From Rhodospirillales bacterium (GTDB lineage: Bacteria; Pseudomonadota; Alphaproteobacteria; QKFK01; SZUA-500): a DNA stretch of 6,550 bases. A program made the position numbers and the translations under genes. The notes below the pieces were generated by a model, which saw only the letters and a program-made list of their open reading frames with translations, was not told where the DNA came from and did no database searches. The DNA lies in NCBI GenBank assembly GCA_003252195.1, contig QKFK01000281.1, positions 1-6,550 of the forward strand, read 5' to 3'. This document shows positions 1 through 5,134 of this stretch, piece by piece; the stretch's first letter is position 1, and every line of letters begins with the position of its first letter.

Positions 1-35
1 AAAAAAACGGCGCTCAAAAATAAGCACCGTTTTTT
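1..35 (-). terminator. Intrinsic terminator of the atpHAGDC operon, possibly bidirectional
   Basis: A 7-bp stem is formed by positions 8-14 (CGGCGCT) and 23-29 (AGCACCG) around an 8-nt loop, and is flanked by an A-run (1-7) and a T-run (30-35) that can extend the helix. Read on the minus strand, the one imperfect pair (11/26) is a G-U wobble and the hairpin is followed by seven U residues. On the plus strand the same pair is an A-C mismatch. The structure therefore suits minus-strand transcription best and sits 18 bp after the atpC stop codon. The T-rich stretch at 30-43 could also serve a convergent plus-strand transcript arriving from outside the window. The left edge cuts the view of the U-tract. 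Confidence 0.85.
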
Positions 36-53
36 ATTTTTTTATAAAGAAGC

Positions 54-467
54 CTAAGCAAAAAACTTAACTAGACCTTTGTAGAAATCAAGCTCATCTG
101 ATAATTTTGCGCTTTTAGCATCATCATTAACAGAAGCAAGAAATTCTTCTTCAATCTTTGCTATTTTTTCAGCAATTTCTTCCTTATTAATTTCATCTTT
201 ATGGCTATAAATCTCTTCTGACATCACGCGGCACTTATCATTAGCGGCGTTCATCCAACCTGCTCTTACATAATAAGTTTCAGTTGGTTTGTTATCAGAA
301 GTTTTATAAACCTCAACCACGCCAGATTTAAGCTTAGTAATTATCGGAGCACGGTGAGGCATAATTGCCATAGCACCATCATAGGCAGGAACAACTACCA
401 TATGAACTTCTTCTGATAATGACTTGCCTTTTGGGCGGGCTAGTTCAATTTTAATTTTATCAGACAT
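54..467 (-). CDS. atpC: F1Fo ATP synthase epsilon subunit (AtpC)
   Basis: Epsilon subunit of the F1 central stalk. It binds gamma and the c-ring, and its C-terminal helices can act as a brake on ATP hydrolysis. The product is 137 residues, normal for the family. Residues about 4-88 form the N-terminal beta-sandwich, with the recognisable core EVHMVVVPAYDGAMAIMPHRAPIITKL at about 20-46; the usual 'PGHAP' turn reads 'PHRAP' here. Residues about 92-135 are charged and helical, matching the two-helix C-terminal domain. The frame also opens at a TTG two codons upstream (471-473), but the ATG at 465-467 is preferred because the AAGAAAGG Shine-Dalgarno lies 9 nt before it and only 3 nt before the TTG. 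It is the last gene of the operon, 32 bp after atpD, and ends in TAG before the terminator. Assignment is secure; epsilon sequences are variable, so identity also leans on position. Confidence 0.95.
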   Translation of the reverse strand: MSDKIKIELARPKGKSLSEEVHMVVVPAYDGAMAIMPHRAPIITKLKSGVVEVYKTSDNKPTETYYVRAGWMNAANDKCRVMSEEIYSHKDEINKEEIAEKIAKIEEEFLASVNDDAKSAKLSDELDFYKGLVKFFA

Positions 468-476
468 AAACAACTG

Positions 477-484
477 CCTTTCTT
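477..484 (-). promoter_or_regulatory. Ribosome binding site of atpC
   Basis: The minus strand reads AAGAAAGG here, 9 nt before the ATG at 467. This spacing favours the ATG over the in-frame TTG at 473, which would be only 3 nt away. Confidence 0.7.
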
Positions 485-499
485 AAATTAACATCAATA

Positions 500-1930
500 T
501 TAAGCAGCTTGTTCTGCCATTTTCTTAGCTTTTGCTTCAGCTTCTTCAATAGTACCAACCATGTAGAAAGCTTGTTCTGGAAGATGGTCATACTTACCTT
601 CCAAAATACCTTTAAAGCCTTTGATTGTATCTTCAAGCTTAACATAAACACCAGGAGTACCAGTAAACACTTCAGCAACATGGAAAGGTTGTGACAAGAA
701 ACGTTGAATTTTTCTTGCACGAGCCACTGTGAGCTTATCTTCTTCAGAAAGTTCGTCCATACCAAGAATAGCAATAATATCTTGCAATGCTTTATATGAT
801 TGAAGTACTTCTTGAACCTGACGAGCAACTTGGTAGTGCTCTTCACCAACGATTTGTGGGTCAAGAATACGACTTGTTGAATCGAGAGGGTCAACCGCAG
901 GATAAATACCAAGCTCAGCAATTTTACGGCTCAACACTGTTGTTGCGTCCAAGTGAGAGAATGTTGTAGCAGGAGCAGGGTCGGTCAAGTCATCGGCAGG
1001 AACATAAACAGCTTGAACAGAAGTAATAGAACCTTTGTTTGTTGTTGTAATACGCTCTTGCATAGTACCCATATCAGTACCGAGTGTAGGTTGGTAACCC
1101 ACAGCAGAAGGAATACGACCAAGCAAAGCAGAAACCTCTGAACCAGCTTGTGTGAAACGGAAGATGTTATCTACGAACAAAAGAACGTCTTGACCTTCTT
1201 CATCGCGGAAATATTCAGCTTGTGTAAGGCCTGTTAAAGCAACACGAGCACGAGCTCCAGGAGGTTCATTCATCTGACCATAAACAAGTGCACATTTTGA
1301 ATCTGGACCATCAAGTTTAATAACGCCTGATTCAATCATTTCGTGGTAAAGGTCATTACCCTCACGAGTACGTTCACCCACACCAGCAAACACTGAGTAA
1401 CCACCGTGTCCTTTAGCAATGTTATTAATAAGCTCCATGATGATAACTGTTTTACCAACACCAGCACCACCAAACAAACCAATTTTACCACCTTTAGCAT
1501 ATGGCTCTAAAAGGTCGATAACTTTAATACCGGTTGTCAAAACTTCAGTTTCTGTTGATTGTTCAACAAATTCTGGAGCTGGTCTGTGAATTGGGAAAGA
1601 CATTTTAGTCTCAACAGGGCCTCTTTCATCAACAGGCTCACCAATTACGTTAATAATACGTCCTAGCATTTCTTTACCAACTGGAACTGTAATTGGGTTA
1701 CCAGTTGCAACAGCTTCTTGTCCACGAACCAAGCCGTCTGTAGTATCCATAGCAATTGTTCTAACAGTGCCTTCACCTAAGTGTTGAGCAACTTCTAGAA
1801 CCAATCTTTTGCCTTGGTTTGTAACTTCTAAAGCTGATAAAATTGCTGGAAGCTCTTCATCGTTAAATTTAACGTCAACAACGGCGCCCATAACCTGTGT
1901 AATTGCACCTACAACGTTTTTCTTAGCCAT
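500..1930 (-). CDS. atpD: F1Fo ATP synthase beta subunit (AtpD), catalytic
   Basis: Catalytic subunit of F1, three copies per complex, making ATP from ADP and phosphate at the alpha/beta interfaces. The 476 residues are full length. Visible landmarks: an N-terminal beta-barrel (about 5-85), the P-loop GGAGVGKT at 154-161 (Lys160), the GERTREG segment with the catalytic glutamate Glu186, the Walker B strand LLFVD ending at Asp254, the adenine-stacking tyrosine in GIYPAVDPLDSTSR (Tyr343), and the DELSEED lever at 392-398 in the C-terminal helical domain. The 'SKCALVYGQMNEPPGARARV' block (211-230) is of the alphaproteobacterial/mitochondrial type. The ATG at 1928-1930 fits the family N-terminus and follows a TAGGAG Shine-Dalgarno. 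It sits 20 bp after atpG and 32 bp before atpC. All key residues are present, with no sign of damage. Confidence 0.99.
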   Translation of the reverse strand: MAKKNVVGAITQVMGAVVDVKFNDEELPAILSALEVTNQGKRLVLEVAQHLGEGTVRTIAMDTTDGLVRGQEAVATGNPITVPVGKEMLGRIINVIGEPVDERGPVETKMSFPIHRPAPEFVEQSTETEVLTTGIKVIDLLEPYAKGGKIGLFGGAGVGKTVIIMELINNIAKGHGGYSVFAGVGERTREGNDLYHEMIESGVIKLDGPDSKCALVYGQMNEPPGARARVALTGLTQAEYFRDEEGQDVLLFVDNIFRFTQAGSEVSALLGRIPSAVGYQPTLGTDMGTMQERITTTNKGSITSVQAVYVPADDLTDPAPATTFSHLDATTVLSRKIAELGIYPAVDPLDSTSRILDPQIVGEEHYQVARQVQEVLQSYKALQDIIAILGMDELSEEDKLTVARARKIQRFLSQPFHVAEVFTGTPGVYVKLEDTIKGFKGILEGKYDHLPEQAFYMVGTIEEAEAKAKKMAEQAA

Positions 1931-1939
1931 AATTATAAA

Positions 1940-1945
1940 CTCCTA
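1940..1945 (-). promoter_or_regulatory. Strong ribosome binding site of atpD
   Basis: The minus strand reads TAGGAG 9 nt before the atpD ATG, inside the 20-bp gap after atpG. It is the closest match to the consensus Shine-Dalgarno in the operon, in keeping with beta being needed in three copies. Confidence 0.75.
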
Positions 1946-1950
1946 TAATC

Positions 1951-2880
1951 TTAAAGTGCTTCCGCACCGGAAATAATTTCAATCAATTCTGTGGTAATAC
2001 ATGCCTGACGGGTTCTGTTATAAGTAAGTGTCAGGTTGTTAATCATATCGCCAGCATTTCTAGTTGCATTGTCCATTGAGGTCATACGAGCGCCATGCTC
2101 AGATGCTTGTGATTGGACCATTGCTTCAAAAATACGTGCAAAAAAGCAATCTTCTGCAATTTCGCCAAGCATTTCATCTGCATCTGGTTCAAACTCATAA
2201 AAAGCATCATTAACCATATGGGTAATAGCACCTTCATGCTCAGCTTCAAAAGCTTTTTCCGACATCGGAAGAATCTGTTTTTGAACAACTGTTTGGGTGA
2301 TTGCTGAAACAAATGTATTATAAAATGCTATACATTCATCAATCTCACCATTATCAAACATTTGCTTGATTTTAAGTCCAACTTCTTTGGCTTCAGAATA
2401 TTCAGCGCCTTTTTTACCAATATTTTCATATGTAGCAAAAACAGCATCAGGATATTGGAATTTAATCAAATCGCGGGCTTTTCTACCCACACAGATAACT
2501 TTGAACTGACGTCCTTTTCCTGTATATTCTTTAATAAGGTTTTTAGCTTCTTTAACTACTGATGAGTTAAAACCACCACACAAACCTCTATCTGAAGAGA
2601 ATACTAACAACAAAGATACTTTATCTTTCTCGTCTTTTTCTCTTTCTTTTAAGATATCCGGTCTTGCAACAGCTTTTCCAGTTTCTCCCTCAATCTCATT
2701 TATACGGCTTAAGATATGGCACAAACTCGTCTCCAAACCTTTAGTAAAAGGCTTGGAGAGGTTTATCATTTCTTGAGCTTTTCTGAGGCGAGAGGCAGCA
2801 ACCATTTTCATCGCAGAAGTAATCTTCTGTGTTGATTGGACTGATGCAATACGAACTCTGAGTTCTTTTAAACTTGCCAT
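1951..2880 (-). CDS. atpG: F1Fo ATP synthase gamma subunit (AtpG)
   Basis: Gamma is the rotor shaft inside the alpha3-beta3 hexamer, one copy per complex, coupling c-ring rotation to catalysis. The N-terminal helix has the hallmark KITSAMKMVAASRLRKAQE (about 19-37). The Rossmann-like domain opens with VSLLLVFSSDRGLCGGFN (88-105), and the C-terminal helix ends in the family signature ITTELIEIISGAEAL (295-309). N- and C-terminal helices form the coiled coil of the shaft. At 309 residues it is somewhat longer than the usual 285-295; the excess appears to be a charged linker at about 64-87, rich in Glu and Lys. The ATG at 2878-2880 gives the expected MxSLKELRxRI start. Its Shine-Dalgarno is poor: AGG lies 12 nt away and a GAG only 3 nt away. 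It lies 25 bp after atpA and 20 bp before atpD. Confidence 0.98.
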   Translation of the reverse strand: MASLKELRVRIASVQSTQKITSAMKMVAASRLRKAQEMINLSKPFTKGLETSLCHILSRINEIEGETGKAVARPDILKEREKDEKDKVSLLLVFSSDRGLCGGFNSSVVKEAKNLIKEYTGKGRQFKVICVGRKARDLIKFQYPDAVFATYENIGKKGAEYSEAKEVGLKIKQMFDNGEIDECIAFYNTFVSAITQTVVQKQILPMSEKAFEAEHEGAITHMVNDAFYEFEPDADEMLGEIAEDCFFARIFEAMVQSQASEHGARMTSMDNATRNAGDMINNLTLTYNRTRQACITTELIEIISGAEAL

Positions 2881-2905
2881 TTGCTCTAACTACCTGTTTT
2901 AAGTT

Positions 2906-4444
2906 TTAGTTTGCAGTAAATTCCTTAGTAAAGGTCTCTAAGAAAGCCTTAAGTTCTTCTTCAACTGATGAAGAAATAACTTTTTCAGATTTAATTGAAT
3001 CTAAAACTTCAGGCTTAGATGTTTTCAATTTACCGAGCAACTCAGCTTCAAACTTAGCAATGTCTTTAACTGCTACTTTATCAAGGTAACCTTTAACACC
3101 AGAGTAGATAGAAACAACTTGTTCTTCAACTGGCATTGGTTTGTATTGACCTTGTTTCAAAAGCTCAGTCAATCTTTCACCACGAGATAACAATTTTTGT
3201 GTTGCAGCGTCTAAGTCAGATGCGAACTGAGCAAAAGCAGCCATTTCACGATATTGAGCCAAATCAAGCTTAATAGAACCAGCAACTTGTTTCATCGCTT
3301 TAACTTGAGCAGCAGATCCCACACGACTAACTGAAATACCTACGTTAACCGCTGGACGAATACCTTGGTAGAACAAGTCTGTCTCAAGGAAGATTTGTCC
3401 GTCAGTAATAGAAATAACGTTAGTTGGAATATAGGCTGACACGTCACTAGCTTGAGTTTCAATAACTGGCAAAGCTGTCAATGAACCTGCACCTTCTTCA
3501 TCACTCATTTTAGCAGCGCGCTCTAACAAACGTGAGTGTAAGTAGAACACGTCACCAGGATAAGCCTCACGTCCAGGTGGACGACGAAGAAGAAGTGACA
3601 TTTGACGATAAGCAGTAGCTTGTTTTGATAAATCGTCATAGAAGATAACTGCGTGCATGCCGTTATCGCGGAAATATTCACCCATTGAACAACCAGTATA
3701 TGGTGCAAGATATTGCATTGGAGCTGGGTCTGAAGCAGTTGCAGCTACAACAATTGTATAATCTAGCGCACCATGCTCTTGAAGTTTTTTCACAACTTGA
3801 GCAACAGTTGAACGTTTTTGACCAACAGCAACATAGATACAGAAAAGTTTTTCTTTATCGTCTTTAGCTGCGTCATTAATTTTTTTCTGATTAAGAATGG
3901 TGTCCATAATAATGGCTGTTTTACCAGTTTGACGGTCACCAATAACCAATTCACGTTGACCACGACCAATAGGAATAAGTGAGTCAATAGCTTTCAAACC
4001 TGTTTGAACGGGTTCGTGAACTGATTTACGAGCAATAATACCAGGAGCCTTAATCTCTGCAAAGCGAGTTTCTGTAGCTTTAACAGGACCTTTACCATCA
4101 ATAATATTACCAAGCCCGTCAACAACTCTTCCTAAGAGTTCTTTTCCAACTGGAACAGACACGATTTTACCTGTACGTTTAACCAAGTTTCCTTCGCCGA
4201 TGCCTTGGTCACTACCAAAAATAACCACACCAACATTATCGGATTCAAGGTTTAACGCCATTCCCATAATACCGCCATCGAATTCAACCAATTCACCAGC
4301 TTGAACATTTTCAAGCCCGTAAACGTGGGCGATACCATCACCTACTGACAAAACTTTACCGATTTCGGCAACGTCAGATTCATTATTAAAATTAACAATC
4401 TTATCTTTTAAAATTGCTGTAATTTCTGTGGCCTGAAGGTTCAT
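2906..4444 (-). CDS. atpA: F1Fo ATP synthase alpha subunit (AtpA)
   Basis: Alpha alternates with beta in the F1 hexamer. It binds nucleotide at non-catalytic sites and supplies the arginine finger to the neighbouring catalytic site. The 512 residues are full length. The N-terminal helix (1-20) that contacts delta is followed by the beta-barrel (about 25-95), the P-loop GDRQTGKT at 169-176 (Lys175), the Walker B strand AVIFYDD (265-271), and SVSRVGSAAQ (371-380) with the arginine finger Arg374. The rest is the C-terminal helical domain. The ATG at 4442-4444 shares its A with the TAA of atpH (TAATG), so the two genes are probably translationally coupled. An AAAGGTG Shine-Dalgarno lies inside the end of atpH. 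Stop is TAA, 25 bp before atpG. All catalytic residues expected of an alpha subunit are present. Confidence 0.99.
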   Translation of the reverse strand: MNLQATEITAILKDKIVNFNNESDVAEIGKVLSVGDGIAHVYGLENVQAGELVEFDGGIMGMALNLESDNVGVVIFGSDQGIGEGNLVKRTGKIVSVPVGKELLGRVVDGLGNIIDGKGPVKATETRFAEIKAPGIIARKSVHEPVQTGLKAIDSLIPIGRGQRELVIGDRQTGKTAIIMDTILNQKKINDAAKDDKEKLFCIYVAVGQKRSTVAQVVKKLQEHGALDYTIVVAATASDPAPMQYLAPYTGCSMGEYFRDNGMHAVIFYDDLSKQATAYRQMSLLLRRPPGREAYPGDVFYLHSRLLERAAKMSDEEGAGSLTALPVIETQASDVSAYIPTNVISITDGQIFLETDLFYQGIRPAVNVGISVSRVGSAAQVKAMKQVAGSIKLDLAQYREMAAFAQFASDLDAATQKLLSRGERLTELLKQGQYKPMPVEEQVVSIYSGVKGYLDKVAVKDIAKFEAELLGKLKTSKPEVLDSIKSEKVISSSVEEELKAFLETFTKEFTAN

Positions 4445-4458
4445 TACTCAACACCTTT
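4444..4458 (-). promoter_or_regulatory. Ribosome binding site and TAATG coupling junction between atpH and atpA
   Basis: On the minus strand AAAGGTG (4458-4452) lies 7 nt before the atpA ATG and inside the last codons of atpH. The atpH stop TAA (4446-4444) and atpA start ATG (4444-4442) share one base. Ribosomes finishing delta could reinitiate on alpha, while the strong Shine-Dalgarno also permits independent initiation. Confidence 0.75.
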
Positions 4459-5004
4459 CATTGCAAGCTGTAATCTTTGCAGTTTTGATTTAACCGAACT
4501 ATCAACCATTCTGCTACCGACTTTTACGACCAAGCCGCCGATAAGAGAAGGGTCAACCTTATTATTAATTATGATTTCTTTTTTCAAATTTTTCTTGAGC
4601 GAAGAAGCGATTTTGTCGCTTTGCTCTTTATTAAGTTTTTGAGCTGAGAGAACCTCAACTTCCATTTCACCGCGATGCTCTTTAACCTTTGCTTCAAAAA
4701 CACCGATAATATCGCTTAATGCAAACATTCTGCTGTTAATTGCCAAAAGAGATAAAAATCCTTTGGTAATATCATCTAACTTCAATTTTTGAGAAATTTC
4801 ATTAATGACTGCTTCACGTTCGCCACGAGAAATAATCGGGCTTTTCACAAATTTGCAGAAATCTTCGCTTTCTTTCATCATATCTTTGACTTCAGCGATA
4901 TTTTTAATCACTTTTTCCAAAGACTTTTGTGAAACTGCGCTCTCAAAAAGCGCGCCGGCGTATCTCTCTGCGAGTTGCGGAATCCTTAAAGACTTTCCTG
5001 ACAC
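4444..5004 (-). CDS. atpH: F1Fo ATP synthase delta subunit (AtpH, OSCP type)
   Basis: Delta (homologue of mitochondrial OSCP) sits on top of F1, binds the alpha N-termini, and links the hexamer to the b/b' peripheral stalk. With the GTG start chosen here (5002-5004) it has 186 residues, typical of alphaproteobacterial delta. The N-terminal helical domain begins with QLAERYAGALFESA (10-23). The C-terminal domain carries the family signature region DPSLIGGLVVKVGSRMVDSS (151-170). The frame stays open to a TTG at 5032-5034, which would add ten mostly hydrophobic residues (FLIFYGF and so on) not expected at a delta N-terminus. GTG has only a GGG 9 nt upstream; TTG has AGGG 4 nt upstream. Start is therefore uncertain, identity is not. 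First gene of the atp operon, 126 bp after priA, ending in the TAATG overlap with atpA. Confidence 0.95.
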   Translation of the reverse strand: MSGKSLRIPQLAERYAGALFESAVSQKSLEKVIKNIAEVKDMMKESEDFCKFVKSPIISRGEREAVINEISQKLKLDDITKGFLSLLAINSRMFALSDIIGVFEAKVKEHRGEMEVEVLSAQKLNKEQSDKIASSLKKNLKKEIIINNKVDPSLIGGLVVKVGSRMVDSSVKSKLQRLQLAMKGVE

Positions 5005-5109
5005 TGGTATAAACCCATAAAAAATTAAAAACAAATTGCCCTAGATTGTTAGCACAAAAGCAACCTATTTGCAACTAATCAAAATACTTTGTACTCCAAT
5101 TTAGTTAAT
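5005..5109 (-). promoter_or_regulatory. Leader region likely holding the atp operon promoter
   Basis: This AT-rich spacer between the priA terminator and atpH has no convincing coding sequence. Because a terminator-like hairpin ends priA just upstream, a promoter for the five atp genes is expected here. The best candidate I can see on the minus strand is TTGCAA (5074-5069), an 18-bp spacer, then AACAAT (5050-5045). Each hexamer matches the sigma-70 consensus at four of six positions, and the start would fall near 5038. This is weak and should be treated as a suggestion. Upstream of it, ATTAGTTGC and ATAGGTTGC form a short imperfect direct repeat about one helical turn apart (5079-5061), overlapping the candidate -35. 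Confidence 0.35.
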
Positions 5110-5134
5110 AAAAAGTAGCTAACCTTTACGCTAC
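5110..5134 (-). terminator. Probable intrinsic terminator of priA overlapping its stop codon
   Basis: On the minus strand, GTAGC (5134-5130) pairs perfectly with GCTAC (5119-5115). Inside, after a single bulged G, TAA (5128-5126) pairs with TTA (5122-5120) around an AGG triloop. The stem is followed directly by TTTTT (5114-5110) and a further T-rich stretch. The priA stop TAG (5133-5131) lies within the 5' arm. The stem is short and only moderately GC, so termination may be partial. On the plus strand no T-run follows, so it is directional. Confidence 0.55.

Noticed and set aside
460..921. A 153-codon minus-strand open frame overlapping the end of atpD
   Set aside because: It lies in another frame of the clearly genuine atpD, its translation is rich in Leu, Lys, Phe and Val without domain character, and it has no support as a gene. 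It is a shadow of the real coding frame.
1202..1217. A 16-nt exact repeat shared between atpD (1202-1217) and atpA (3665-3680)
   Set aside because: Both copies encode the EYFRD segment in the homologous alpha and beta subunits with the same codons. Common ancestry and shared codon preference explain it; no mobile or recombination signal is needed.
4805..5020. A 71-codon plus-strand open frame opposite atpH
   Set aside because: It is antisense to atpH, has no recognisable product, and looks like a by-product of delta codon use. The same applies to the other short plus-strand frames opposite atpD, atpG and atpA.
54..5133. No visible gene ends in TGA, which might hint at reassigned stop codons
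   Set aside because: Six genes ending in TAA or TAG is expected in AT-rich DNA, and the tryptophans I checked use TGG. There is no in-frame TGA within any of the genes, so the standard code fits.
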